Assembly: GCF_048159605.1 (NCBI RefSeq)
Contig: NZ_JBLREB010000003.1
Location: forward strand, 62,001 to 126,000
Direction of reading: 5' to 3'
DNA: 64,000 nt
DNA from: Ectobacillus polymachus
GTDB taxonomy: Bacteria > Bacillota > Bacilli > Bacillales > Bacillaceae_G
Part shown: piece by piece, positions 1-8,809 of the stretch
Layout: the number at the start of each line of letters is the position of its first letter
Position numbering within the stretch: the first letter of the stretch is position 1
Made by a program: the position numbers and the translations under genes
Notes under the pieces: generated by a model
Told to the model about the DNA's origin: nothing
Database searches by the model: none
What the model saw: only the letters and a program-made list of their open reading frames with translations

Positions 1-2
1 GA

Positions 3-44
3 AAAAAATTCGTAGATGAAGAGATCGAAGGAAAGTATTGGTGA
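3..44 (+). CDS. Possible 3' end of a truncated upstream gene
   Basis: Frame 3 is open from the window edge and ends in TGA at 42-44, giving a charged C-terminal tail that ends EGKYW. It is too short to identify. It could be the end of a gene that converges on hpr, or a chance open frame. Only extension to the left would decide. Confidence 0.25.
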   Translation, partial: KKFVDEEIEGKYW

Positions 45-99
45 AGAGACTTTACGTATGTAAAAGAGCGCTTACAAGGAAAGGTAAGAAGGATAGTGC

Positions 100-657
100 C
101 TACTTCTTTATAAGCTTTTTGTCCTTCTCAATAAAATTTTCTTCGATATTCTCTAAGGATTTTTCGAAAATATCAATGAAATCCTGGCCATAGATGTTTC
201 TTAAAATGGCAATTAATTCAATGTTTTCTGGAAATTTACCGTAAAATTCACGGAGTGCAAGGGCGCCATTTAATACGGAGTTTTGTTCAGGTACGTATTC
301 TTCCAAAAGGTTAAGAATAAGTTCTTCGCCTTTTTCTGTTATTTCAATATACGTGTTTCGTTTGTCGTCTTCTTTCTTAGAAAATACAAGTAATCCACGT
401 TCCTCAAGCTTTTTGGAGAAATTAAATGCAGTAGAAACATGCATCACTCCAAATTTAGCAATTTCAGAAATAGAAGCCCCCTTTAAATGATAGGCAATGG
501 AAAGAATATGATGTTCATTTATGTTTAGATCATAGGGCTTAATCCATTGCTGCCAATCTTTTTCTACACTTTTCCACAAGGCCTTCGATAGTTGACAGAT
601 ACGTTGGTTGAAAATAAGAGCTTCTTTTACTGAATAGCTTTTTTCCCCATTATTCAT
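100..657 (-). CDS. hpr: HTH-type transcriptional regulator Hpr (ScoC), MarR family
   Basis: A 185-aa MarR-family DNA-binding protein. In B. subtilis this regulator represses extracellular protease genes (aprE, nprE), sinIR and oligopeptide permease genes in the transition state. The winged helix lies at about residues 45-110, with the recognition-helix segment ASISEIAKFGVMHVSTAFNF followed by a charged wing (KKEDDKRNTYIEIT). Length matches the family. The ATG at 657 is preceded by an AGGTG-type ribosome site. It lies next to yhaH and hit, as in B. subtilis. Both the sequence and the neighbourhood support the call. Confidence 0.93.
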   Translation of the reverse strand: MNNGEKSYSVKEALIFNQRICQLSKALWKSVEKDWQQWIKPYDLNINEHHILSIAYHLKGASISEIAKFGVMHVSTAFNFSKKLEERGLLVFSKKEDDKRNTYIEITEKGEELILNLLEEYVPEQNSVLNGALALREFYGKFPENIELIAILRNIYGQDFIDIFEKSLENIEENFIEKDKKLIKK

Positions 658-757
658 TGATTCACCTACTTCCTTCGTTTTCTATAATATTATATCTATT
701 ATGCCAGTAAAATAAAAATTAATAAAGTACTTTTGTAAGAATTGTCAAAAAATTTTT

Positions 758-789
758 TATAAGCCAGAACTTACCAGTTCTGGCTTATA
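758..789 (-). terminator. Rho-independent terminator after yhaH
   Basis: Perfect 13-bp stem (ATAAGCCAGAACT / AGTTCTGGCTTAT) with a 4-nt loop just beyond the yhaH stop codon. On the minus strand the stem runs into an A6T6 tract. Confidence 0.7.
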
Positions 790-799
790 TGTGATGTTC

Positions 800-1162
800 T
801 TATTCTTTTGGTGAAACATTTTTCTGAAGCGATTCAATGGATTGTTGAATCGCTTGGATTTCTTTTTGGATATTTTCTTTAGTGGGTTCTATTTCTTGTT
901 TCCAAGAAGAAAATGTTTTTTGTATATCATTTTTAAGTTCAATAAATACATCTTTGCTTTCTTCGGCAGTTTGGATTATTTGGTTCTTAAGTTGAATCGA
1001 ATCTATTTTCATTTCATCGATGGATTGTTTCAAATCATCACTTTTTCGCTTAATGGTAGAACGCATTTCTTTTCCAGAAGATGGTGCTGAAAGTAGAACA
1101 GCAACAGCTGCAGCGGCTCCTCCGCAAATAAAGCCAGTAAGAAACGTTTTATAATTTGACAT
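800..1162 (-). CDS. yhaH: YtxH-domain protein YhaH
   Basis: A 120-aa small protein with a glycine/alanine-rich hydrophobic N-terminal segment (residues about 8-27, FLTGFICGGAAAAVAVLLSA) followed by SSGKEMR, the hallmark of the YtxH domain. The remainder is a long charged, coiled-coil-like helix. Family members are membrane-anchored, and some are general-stress proteins of unknown biochemical role. An AGGAGG-type ribosome site precedes the ATG. The position between hpr and hit matches yhaH of B. subtilis. Confidence 0.85.
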   Translation of the reverse strand: MSNYKTFLTGFICGGAAAAVAVLLSAPSSGKEMRSTIKRKSDDLKQSIDEMKIDSIQLKNQIIQTAEESKDVFIELKNDIQKTFSSWKQEIEPTKENIQKEIQAIQQSIESLQKNVSPKE

Positions 1163-1205
1163 TATTCTACCTCCTTAGGTTTAAGATGGCTTTGTTATCA
1201 AGACT

Positions 1206-1646
1206 TTATAGATGACTAGCAACGGAATCTGCCATAGCTTTTAATTCTTCTGATGTATAGGCATCATAATGTGTCTTCCATATAGAACCGAAGCTGTCGT
1301 CATTTTCATATCTTGGAATAAGGTGCATATGAAAATGGAATACGCTTTGACTAGCTTTTTCTCTATTATTGTTTAGTATATTTAAACCAACTGGTTGAAA
1401 TTGTGCATCAATCGCGTTTGCAATTTTAGGTACCACACTGAATATGCTTGCTGCAATTTCAGGTGTTAAGGCAAAAACGTCTTGTTTATGTACTTTTGGG
1501 ATTACAAGCGTATGACCTTTTGTAACCTGACTAATGTCTAAAAAAGCGAGAACATGTTCATCCTCGTACACTTTTGCACATGGAATTTCTCCTTTAATAA
1601 TTTTGCAAAAAATACAATCTTCCTCTGAATGATGCATATCGTTCAC
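1206..1646 (-). CDS. hit: HIT-family protein Hit
   Basis: A 146-aa histidine-triad nucleotide-binding protein. The catalytic triad motif HFHMHLIPRY is at about residues 103-112. The N-terminal CIFCKIIKGEIP segment carries the CxxC pair that binds zinc in many HIT proteins. The family hydrolyses nucleoside phosphoramidates or adenylates; the physiological substrate in Bacillus is not known. It is transcribed toward yhaH and hpr. The ATG at 1646 is preceded by a purine-rich site. Confidence 0.92.
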   Translation of the reverse strand: MNDMHHSEEDCIFCKIIKGEIPCAKVYEDEHVLAFLDISQVTKGHTLVIPKVHKQDVFALTPEIAASIFSVVPKIANAIDAQFQPVGLNILNNNREKASQSVFHFHMHLIPRYENDDSFGSIWKTHYDAYTSEELKAMADSVASHL

Positions 1647-1708
1647 CCTTTCTTTTTCGTCTTACCCGTATCTTACCATAATTACACATTAGACAAAACA
1701 AAAAGAAA

Positions 1709-1848
1709 GGCGGAGCTGGCTCGTACTGCTCCGGAGGGCAGAGGTTTCTCCCGCACAAAGGTGCTTTTTACCTTTGAAAGGGAGAGTTCTCTGACCGGAA
1801 GGAGCAAGCCTGCGAAGCTAGACAAGAAAAGCGGAGCTGGCTACTGCC
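1709..1848. repeat. GC-richer intergenic element with nested inverted repeats
   Basis: A stretch with base composition unlike its AT-rich surroundings. It is bounded by direct copies of CGGAGCTGGCT at 1711-1721 and 1832-1842. Inside, inverted repeats nest: GCTCC 1728-1732 with GGAGC 1801-1805; 1739-1752 (CAGAGGTTTCTCCC) with 1780-1793 (GGGAGAGTTCTCTG, an imperfect match); CAAAGGT 1756-1762 with ACCTTTG 1770-1776. It would fold into one long hairpin. It resembles palindromic intergenic repeats scattered in Bacillaceae genomes. An open frame across it looks non-biological in composition. Confidence 0.6.
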
Positions 1849-1858
1849 TAAAATAAAA

Positions 1859-1881
1859 AACAGGAAGCAAAGCTTCCTGTT
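1859..1881 (-). terminator. Terminator-like hairpin reading on the minus strand, without an obvious gene
   Basis: Stem CAGGAAGC / GCTTCCTG with loop AAA. The U-tract (TTTTTTATTTT) follows the stem only when read on the minus strand. No recognisable minus-strand gene lies upstream of it (1886-2360), so it may end a relic or non-coding transcript. Confidence 0.5.
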
Positions 1882-1930
1882 TCATGAAGAAGGAGGTATG
1901 TTGAATCAATTCGCTTGGTTACCTTTAGGA

Positions 1931-2165
1931 AACACCTCATTTACGGAAAAATTTGGCATTGTTTCTTCGCTATTCTGCTAGAGACACCCCATTTGTTATG
2001 AAGTATATGCTATTTTCCTGTGAATCCTTTTTGTTCTATTTTCGTCTTACGGAAGAATGCATCTAACTCTTTTTGGAGTACAGATTATCTAATCTCCGAT
2101 AGACACCTCATTTCGAACAAATTATGTCATTATCGTTGACTTGGTCCAATACAGACACCCCATTT
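1931..2165. repeat. Two degenerate 171-bp units carrying GACACCYCATTT motifs
   Basis: The motif (G/A)ACACCYCATTT occurs at 1931-1942, 1983-1994, 2102-2113 and 2154-2165. Spacings are 52, 119 and 52 bases, so the first pair and second pair are offset by exactly 171 bases. Sequence between motifs is also partly alike (for example GAAnAAATT after motifs 1 and 3). This is an old tandem duplication or two copies of one element. The whole 1886-2340 gap holds no convincing ORF. Confidence 0.55.
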
Positions 2166-2366
2166 CATGATAAAGAATGAAACATTCGTTTTTCATTACA
2201 TTCTGGGATTTTTGTTCAACAACTTCCTTCTTCCTTTATTAATGTAACCAATTCTAAATAGACTATACGTATAATTTTTCTTTTTGCTCCGTATTCGAAA
2301 TGCTATGTAGCTCGGTCTTTTTTTGGTAAGATAAGGATAGTATCCCTAAGGAGAAAGGATGGGACT

Positions 2367-3116
2367 ATGGAATCATTATTAGAAGTACAGCATGTAACAG
2401 GGGGCTATTCGAAACGGCCTGTATTACAAGATGTTTCATTTTCTGTAAAGCCTAATGAACTTGTAGGGTTAATTGGATTAAATGGTGCTGGGAAAAGTAC
2501 AACAATTAAACATATTATCGGACTTATGACACCAAAACAAGGAAGTATTACGATTCAAGGGAAAACATTTCAAGACAATCCAACATTCTATCGCAGTAGT
2601 TTTACATATATACCGGAATCACCGATTTTATATGATGAATTAACGTTGGAAGAACATTTAAAGCTGACTGCTATGGCATATGGAGTGAGCGAAAAGCAAT
2701 ATGAAGAAAGAATACAATCGCTTTTAACAGAATTTCGGATGAACAATCGTTTAAAATGGTTTCCTTCTCATTTTTCAAAGGGAATGAAGCAAAAGGTAAT
2801 GATCATGTGTGCCTTTCTTGTGCAGCCATCTCTTTATATTATTGACGAGCCTTTTCTTGGTCTAGATCCTCTTGGCATCCAATCTTTACTTGAACTAATG
2901 GGACGTATGAAAAAAAGTGGAGCCGGTATTTTGATGAGTACACATATATTAACAACGGCTGAGAAATATTGTGATTCGTTTATCATTTTACATCACGGGA
3001 AGGTTGTGGCAAAGGGAGGCTTACAGGATCTGCAGGAGCAATTTTCAATGCCAGGTGCGTCGCTTGATGATCTATATATTGAACTAACAAAGGAAGAAAA
3101 TCATGAACACAGTTGA
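2367..3116 (+). CDS. ecsA: ABC transporter ATP-binding protein EcsA
   Basis: A 249-aa ATPase subunit of the Ecs ABC transporter, which in B. subtilis affects protein secretion, regulated intramembrane proteolysis by RasP and competence. Walker A GLNGAGKST is at about residues 37-45, the signature region SKGMKQKV near 138, Walker B LYIIDEPFLGLD near 158-169, and the switch His in MSTHIL near 194. A strong AAGGAG-type site precedes the ATG. It overlaps ecsB by 14 bases, indicating translational coupling. Confidence 0.93.
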   Translation: MESLLEVQHVTGGYSKRPVLQDVSFSVKPNELVGLIGLNGAGKSTTIKHIIGLMTPKQGSITIQGKTFQDNPTFYRSSFTYIPESPILYDELTLEEHLKLTAMAYGVSEKQYEERIQSLLTEFRMNNRLKWFPSHFSKGMKQKVMIMCAFLVQPSLYIIDEPFLGLDPLGIQSLLELMGRMKKSGAGILMSTHILTTAEKYCDSFIILHHGKVVAKGGLQDLQEQFSMPGASLDDLYIELTKEENHEHS

Positions 3117-4323
3117 ATTGTGGAAGAAGCGATTTGAGCTTTTTGTGAAGGAAATGAGAACATACGGGAAATATATTTTCAATGATCATCTCAAGTTTGT
3201 GCTTATATTTGCGATTGGAATCGGCGCTTATTATTACAATCAATGGCTGCAAACATTGTCTCCTTCCTTTCCGACTTCTTGGCTAATGGCTGCTAGTTTT
3301 GCTTTCGTTGTAATAAGTGGAGGTGTTCAAACGTTTGTAAAGCGACCAGATATTGTATTTTTACTTCCTTTAGAAGAGAAAATGAAGCCTTATTTTAAAA
3401 GAACGTTTCTTCTTTCCTATTTTGTTCATTTGATGATCGTCTTATTGACAGGGTTGGTACTGGCCCCGCTTTATAGTCATCAATATAAGGAAGGAATGTC
3501 TACCTATATAATATTGCTTGCTTTGCTTGCAATTGTTACATGGTGGAATTTGCTTATCGTATGGGAACGAACCTATGCAATGGATGAGCGGGTGCGAACC
3601 TTTGATTATATCGTTCGATTAGGTCTGACGTTTGCCTTTGTATTTAGTCTTCTAAGTAGATTGTCGATTATGTACACAGTAGTCATAGTGGCAGGTATGG
3701 GTGTGTATTTGTTTTCCCTTTATCGTAAGAAAGAAAGACAAGGGTACAATTGGGAGCAGCTAATCGACGAAGAAGAGAAAAAAAAGCTACGATTGTACCG
3801 GTTTGCAAACCTATTTACGGACGTACCGCAATTAAAGGAACGTGTGAAGAGAAGAAAGTGGCTTGATGTATTTACCACAGCTGTTTCCTTTTCGCAAGCG
3901 AATACGTATTCGTTCTTGTATATTCGATCGTTTTTACGCTCAGGTAGCTATTTCGGTATGTTTGTAAGACAGCTCATTCTTGGAGGTATACTTGTTTATT
4001 ATGTACCGTTTTTATATGCAAGAATGTTTATAAGCCTGTTATTTATTTATGTTATCGCCTATCAATTGATTAGTTTGGCTAAGCGTTATCACGTAATGTT
4101 ATGGACAAACTTATATCCAATACCAGTAGAAACGCAAAGACGAGCATTTTCATCTCTGCTTATCCGCTTGCTCCTTCTACCATCTGTTGTATATTCAGTG
4201 TTATTTGCAATTGCTACCTATAATTGGCTGATGGCAGTAATTATTCTACTATGTAATCTGTTTTTCAGCTATGGATTTACCTATGTATATGGAAGTAAAC
4301 GAATAAAAACCATTATATCTTAA
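3103..4323 (+). CDS. ecsB: ABC transporter permease EcsB
   Basis: A 406-aa polytopic membrane protein with hydrophobic segments in two clusters (about residues 25-210 and 285-400) separated by a charged cytoplasmic region around 200-270. Sequence and position directly after ecsA match EcsB, the membrane subunit of the Ecs transporter. The start overlaps the ecsA 3' end. The third B. subtilis gene, ecsC, is absent here: a terminator and then pbpF follow directly. Confidence 0.92.
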   Translation: MNTVELWKKRFELFVKEMRTYGKYIFNDHLKFVLIFAIGIGAYYYNQWLQTLSPSFPTSWLMAASFAFVVISGGVQTFVKRPDIVFLLPLEEKMKPYFKRTFLLSYFVHLMIVLLTGLVLAPLYSHQYKEGMSTYIILLALLAIVTWWNLLIVWERTYAMDERVRTFDYIVRLGLTFAFVFSLLSRLSIMYTVVIVAGMGVYLFSLYRKKERQGYNWEQLIDEEEKKKLRLYRFANLFTDVPQLKERVKRRKWLDVFTTAVSFSQANTYSFLYIRSFLRSGSYFGMFVRQLILGGILVYYVPFLYARMFISLLFIYVIAYQLISLAKRYHVMLWTNLYPIPVETQRRAFSSLLIRLLLLPSVVYSVLFAIATYNWLMAVIILLCNLFFSYGFTYVYGSKRIKTIIS

Positions 4324-4349
4324 AATAGGAAGTTGACTGACGACGTCTA

Positions 4350-4389
4350 CAAGCGAAAGGAGAGTAGTTTTTTACTCTCCTTTCGCTTG
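4350..4389 (+). terminator. Rho-independent terminator of ecsAB
   Basis: A long, nearly perfect stem: 17 bases starting CAAGCGAAAGG at 4350 pair with CCTTTCGCTTG ending at 4389. It is followed by CTTTTTG. Confidence 0.85.
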
Positions 4390-4463
4390 CTTTTTGTGCA
4401 TAAACGAATATTTTCTTCTAATACTAATACAAACCATCATTTGGTAAAGGAGACGCGATTGCC

Positions 4464-6581
4464 TTGAAGAAGGGACTCATCTTAGCAGGAAGCGTGGCAA
4501 TTGTATGTGTAGTCGCACTTGTTGGTTATTTATGTATTATATTTTTGGGGAATTTTGTTATTGATGACAAAAAGCTTGTGTTCCAATCTACCTCACGCAT
4601 AGTAGATGAACAAGGAAATGAAATCACTAAAATGTATGATGAAAATAGAGAACTTGTTTCGATAGATGAAATTCCTCAGTATGTGCAGCATGCATTTGTA
4701 GCAGCTGAGGACACGAGGTTTTACGAGCATCACGGGGTGGATTTCACATCTATTTTTCGTGCATTATATAGAGACATTCTTGCTGGTTCTAAGGTCGAAG
4801 GTGGAAGCACCATTACACAGCAATTGGCGAAAAATATATTTTTAACGAACGAAAAAACCTGGCTGCGAAAAACACAGGAGTTAATTATTGCGGTTAACCT
4901 AGAACAAAGATATACGAAGCCGCAATTATTAGAAATGTATGCAAACCAAGTTTATTTTGGTCATGGCGTATACGGGATTGAAACTGCTTCCCAGTTTTAT
5001 TTTCATAAACATGTAAAGGATTTAACTGTGTCAGAAGGTGCACTATTAGCAGGGTTAATGAAGGCTCCTACTACATATTCGCCCATTATGCATCCTAACA
5101 AAAGCAAGGAGCGCCGTGATTTAGTTCTTTCATTAATGAATAAGCAAGGATTTTTAAATGCTGAAGAAACGGTACGACAACAAGGAAAAACATTGGGGCT
5201 CGATGTGCTGTCTGATAAGGAAGAACAAGCTTTTCTACCTTTTATTGATATGGTATTTCAAGAAGCCGCAGATACATACAAGTTATCCTACGAAGAAGTG
5301 TTGCGTGGCGGTTATACGTTTGTCGTTACACTAGATCCAACTATACAGAAAAATGCGTACAACCTCTTTCAGGACAATCGTAATTTTCCAGAGGGCAGCA
5401 ATGATATAGAAGGTTCGTTTGTACTTATGGATAGTAAAACAGGTGGAATTAAGGCGGCGATTGGGGGACGACACTACGTTTTGCGAGGCTATAATCGCTT
5501 GTATATGAAAAGGCAGCCTGGATCGGTAATGAAGCCAATCCTTGTTTATGCACCAGCTCTTGAAACGAAGAAATATCAGCCGTATTCGATGTTATCAAAT
5601 GAAAAGCAATCGTTTGACGGTTATATTCCTCGCAATTATCACGATATCTATTCAAAGGAAATTACCATGTTTGATGCCATTAAAGACTCAGCTAATGTAC
5701 CTGCTGTTTCGCTTTTAAATGAAATTGGTATAGACGCAGCGAAATCTTATTTGAAAAAAGCGAATGTGAACATTAGTGATTCTGGCTTGAGTGCAGCATT
5801 AGGGGGATTAAAGGAAGGGGTATCTCCGCTAGATTTAGTTAAAGTGTATCGTTCGTTTTCAGCAGATGGCAATGTTGTGGAACCACATGTGATTGAGCGC
5901 ATTATCAATCAAAAGGGTGCTATTTTAGGTCAGGCTTCACAAAAAGAAACGAATATATTTTCAAAGCAAACGGCTTGGTATATGACTCGTATGTTAGAAG
6001 GAACAGTAAAGGATGGCACGGCACAATCGGGTACATATAATGGTGCACTTGCTGGGAAAACAGGAACTACTTCGCTCCCAAATCGTGATAAAGGAGCAAG
6101 AGATACGTGGTTTGTCGGATATACACCTCGGCTCGTAGGTGCTGTGTGGATGGGGTATGATCGCACTGACGAAAGCCATTATGTAACAGCAGGTAGCGAT
6201 TTTCCGACGAAATTATTTAAGAAAATTTTAACCTCTTCTCATGTTGAGACGGATACGGCATTTGCTATGCCTGATGGGGTAGAAAATATAGGAGAGCCAA
6301 TCCGGCTTGCAAAGGTAACGAATGTACACGCAAAGCTTACTTTTACCCCATTTGGATTATTTACGGTAAAGCTTACATGGAATCCGCTTTCGGATAGTCG
6401 TGTACAATACCGTATTTATAAGAAAGAAGGAGATTCAAGTACGTTACTTACAACAGTAACCGGACAAGGTGAGTATGAAATGGAATATGTGAATGTATTT
6501 GCTGTTCCAAGTTTATATATCGTACCATTTAATCCACAAACGAATCGTGAAGGGGAAAAAACAGAGTGTGTCAAGTCCTAA
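4464..6581 (+). CDS. pbpF: Class A penicillin-binding protein PbpF (bifunctional)
   Basis: A 705-aa membrane-anchored peptidoglycan synthase. There is one N-terminal transmembrane helix (about 4-30). The glycosyltransferase domain follows, with AAEDTRFYEHHGVD near 86 and GGSTITQQLAKN near 114. The transpeptidase domain has SVMK (active Ser, near 353), SAN near 410 and KTGT near 530. In B. subtilis PbpF is forespore-expressed (sigma-F) and sits upstream of hemEHY, as here. The start is TTG at 4464, seven bases after an AAAGGAGA site; no better in-frame start is placed near that site. Confidence 0.9.
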   Translation: MKKGLILAGSVAIVCVVALVGYLCIIFLGNFVIDDKKLVFQSTSRIVDEQGNEITKMYDENRELVSIDEIPQYVQHAFVAAEDTRFYEHHGVDFTSIFRALYRDILAGSKVEGGSTITQQLAKNIFLTNEKTWLRKTQELIIAVNLEQRYTKPQLLEMYANQVYFGHGVYGIETASQFYFHKHVKDLTVSEGALLAGLMKAPTTYSPIMHPNKSKERRDLVLSLMNKQGFLNAEETVRQQGKTLGLDVLSDKEEQAFLPFIDMVFQEAADTYKLSYEEVLRGGYTFVVTLDPTIQKNAYNLFQDNRNFPEGSNDIEGSFVLMDSKTGGIKAAIGGRHYVLRGYNRLYMKRQPGSVMKPILVYAPALETKKYQPYSMLSNEKQSFDGYIPRNYHDIYSKEITMFDAIKDSANVPAVSLLNEIGIDAAKSYLKKANVNISDSGLSAALGGLKEGVSPLDLVKVYRSFSADGNVVEPHVIERIINQKGAILGQASQKETNIFSKQTAWYMTRMLEGTVKDGTAQSGTYNGALAGKTGTTSLPNRDKGARDTWFVGYTPRLVGAVWMGYDRTDESHYVTAGSDFPTKLFKKILTSSHVETDTAFAMPDGVENIGEPIRLAKVTNVHAKLTFTPFGLFTVKLTWNPLSDSRVQYRIYKKEGDSSTLLTTVTGQGEYEMEYVNVFAVPSLYIVPFNPQTNREGEKTECVKS

Positions 6582-6775
6582 GCGAATGAGCAATATGGTA
6601 TAATGCGAAAGAGAATGAGTCATAGCTTGAAATAGACAATAGAGAATTGCAAAAGTGTCAATTTGTTGAACTTAAGTATTCTACTGTACAACTTTTTAGG
6701 TAAGAAGGTATAGTTAGGAAAAGATATGATATAAGAATACGCTATCATTATGGAGATTGAAGGGAGTTAGGGGTT

Positions 6776-7816
6776 GTGGTACGACAATTCAACGAAACGT
6801 TTCTAAGAGCATGCAGAGGAGAAAAGACAGAATATGTCCCAGTTTGGTATATGAGACAAGCGGGACGCTCTCAGCCGGAATATCGTAAAATTAAGGAAAA
6901 GTACTCTTTATTTGAAATAACGCATCAGCCGGAATTGTGTGCATACGTTACGAAGCTGCCGGTAGACCAATATGGTGTAGATGCCGCCATCCTTTATAAA
7001 GATATTATGACACCGCTCCCATCCATTGGAGTAGAAGTAGAAATTAAATCAGGTGTTGGTCCTGTTATAAATAACCCTATTCGTTCATTACAAGATATAG
7101 AAATATTAGGAGAAATTCATCCTGAACAAGATATTCCATATGTACTCGATACGATACGATTATTAACGAAAGAAATGCTAGATGTTCCACTCATCGGTTT
7201 TTCTGGTGCTCCGTTTACGCTTGCAAGCTATATGATTGAAGGGGGACCATCTCGAAATTATAATAAAACGAAAGCGCTTATGCACGAGGATGAAGCAGCA
7301 TGGTTTGCGCTTATGGATAAATTAGCAACGATGACGATTGCCTATGTTAAGGCTCAAGTAAATGCTGGAGCAAAGGCAATTCAAATTTTCGATTCTTGGG
7401 TAGGTGCCTTGAATGTGGCAGATTATCGAACCTATATTAAGCCAGTGATGCAACGTATTTTCTCCGAGCTTCGTCCATTGAACGTTCCGCTTATTATGTT
7501 TGGAGTAGGAGCAAGTCACTTAGCAAATGAATGGAATGAACTGCCACTTGATGTTGTAGGATTAGATTGGCGCCTGCCGATTGCAGAGGCACGAGCTCGC
7601 GGTATACATAAAACAGTTCAAGGAAATCTTGATCCAGCTATTTTACTTTGTTCATGGGATGTAATTGAGAAAAATGTGAAGATGATCTTGGATGAAGGTA
7701 TGAAGCAACCGGGCTATGTATTTAATCTTGGCCACGGCGTATTTCCTGAAGTAAAGCCAGAAACATTGCAACGTTTAACATCATTTATTCATGAGTATAC
7801 GGCACTCCATCAGTAA
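6776..7816 (+). CDS. hemE: Uroporphyrinogen decarboxylase HemE
   Basis: A 346-aa cytoplasmic enzyme that decarboxylates the four acetate side chains of uroporphyrinogen III to give coproporphyrinogen III. The N-terminal family signature VPVWYMRQAGR (about residues 21-31) is intact, as is the IGFSGAPFTLASYMIEG segment near 140. It starts with GTG at 6776 after an AGGGAG site. It is the first gene of hemEHY; about 190 bases with a possible extended -10 (TGGTATAAT, 6596-6604) separate it from pbpF. Confidence 0.96.
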   Translation: MVRQFNETFLRACRGEKTEYVPVWYMRQAGRSQPEYRKIKEKYSLFEITHQPELCAYVTKLPVDQYGVDAAILYKDIMTPLPSIGVEVEIKSGVGPVINNPIRSLQDIEILGEIHPEQDIPYVLDTIRLLTKEMLDVPLIGFSGAPFTLASYMIEGGPSRNYNKTKALMHEDEAAWFALMDKLATMTIAYVKAQVNAGAKAIQIFDSWVGALNVADYRTYIKPVMQRIFSELRPLNVPLIMFGVGASHLANEWNELPLDVVGLDWRLPIAEARARGIHKTVQGNLDPAILLCSWDVIEKNVKMILDEGMKQPGYVFNLGHGVFPEVKPETLQRLTSFIHEYTALHQ

Positions 7817-7847
7817 CATTAGAATGATAGAAGGCGGGATTTAAAGC

Positions 7848-8786
7848 ATGAAAAAGAAAATAGGTATACTCGTAATGGCGTATGGCACACCATACAAGGA
7901 AGAAGACATTGAACGATATTATACGCATATTCGTCGAGGAAGAAAGCCAACTCCTGAAATGCTAGAAGATCTAGAAAGACGATATCGCGCAATTGGCGGC
8001 ATTTCACCACTTGCAAAAATTACAGAAGAACAAGCCACTAAGCTAGAAGCAAGACTAAATGAAATACAGGATGAAATAGAGTTTCATATGTATTTAGGAT
8101 TAAAGCATATTGAACCATTCGTAGAAGATGCCGTTTTGCAAATGCATAAAGATGGCATTGAGGAAGCGATTAGCCTTGTGCTAGCTCCTCATTATTCTAC
8201 ATTCAGTGTTAAATCGTATAACGGCCGTGCGAAAGAAGAAGCAGCAAAGCTTGGCGGTCCTGTTATTTATAGTATAGAAAGCTGGTATAAGGAGCCTAAG
8301 TTTATTGCTTATTGGGCAACAAAGATTAAAGAAACGTATGCATCTATGCAGCAAGAAGAACGTGAACATGCTATCTTAATTGTTTCAGCTCATAGCTTGC
8401 CAGAAAAGATAATTGCAGCAGGGGATCCTTATCCTGAACAGTTGAAAGAAACAGCAGAGCTTATTGCGAAAGCTGCGGGTATAACTGATTATGCTATAGG
8501 CTGGCAAAGTGCAGGTAATACACCTGACCCATGGATTGGACCAGATGTACAGGATTTAACGTTAGATTTATATAATAAACATGGCTATAAGGCATTTGTA
8601 TACGCTCCTGTAGGATTTATTGTTAATCATCTAGAAATTTTATACGATAACGATGTGGAGTGCAAGGCAGTTACCGATAAAGTCGGTGCAAGCTACTATC
8701 GTCCAGAGATGCCTAATGCCAAGGCCGAATTTATTGATTGCTTAGCCCAAATCGTTATAAATAAAACAGTCGCGATCTCGAAATAG
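7848..8786 (+). CDS. hemH: Coproporphyrin ferrochelatase HemH (CpfC)
   Basis: A 312-aa monomeric ferrochelatase. In Gram-positive bacteria this enzyme inserts Fe2+ into coproporphyrin III rather than protoporphyrin IX. The metal-binding His lies in SAHSLPEK at residue 182, equivalent to His183 of the B. subtilis protein. No C-terminal membrane tail or iron-sulfur cysteines are present, as expected for the Bacillus type. It lies 31 bases after hemE and 23 before hemY, in one operon. Confidence 0.95.
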   Translation: MKKKIGILVMAYGTPYKEEDIERYYTHIRRGRKPTPEMLEDLERRYRAIGGISPLAKITEEQATKLEARLNEIQDEIEFHMYLGLKHIEPFVEDAVLQMHKDGIEEAISLVLAPHYSTFSVKSYNGRAKEEAAKLGGPVIYSIESWYKEPKFIAYWATKIKETYASMQQEEREHAILIVSAHSLPEKIIAAGDPYPEQLKETAELIAKAAGITDYAIGWQSAGNTPDPWIGPDVQDLTLDLYNKHGYKAFVYAPVGFIVNHLEILYDNDVECKAVTDKVGASYYRPEMPNAKAEFIDCLAQIVINKTVAISK

Positions 8787-8809
8787 ATGCAGCAAGAGGA
8801 GGAACCATC

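Noticed and set aside
61..80. AGAGCGCTTACA resembling a cre site near the left edge
   Set aside because: Three mismatches to the consensus and no promoter context; likely chance.
1629..1856. 75-codon plus-strand frame across the hit upstream region
   Set aside because: It runs through the hit promoter and the nested-hairpin repeat, has repeat-like composition and no ribosome site.
6582..6775. Possible riboswitch in the hemE leader
   Set aside because: No conserved fold or terminator is visible; only a possible extended -10 element was seen.
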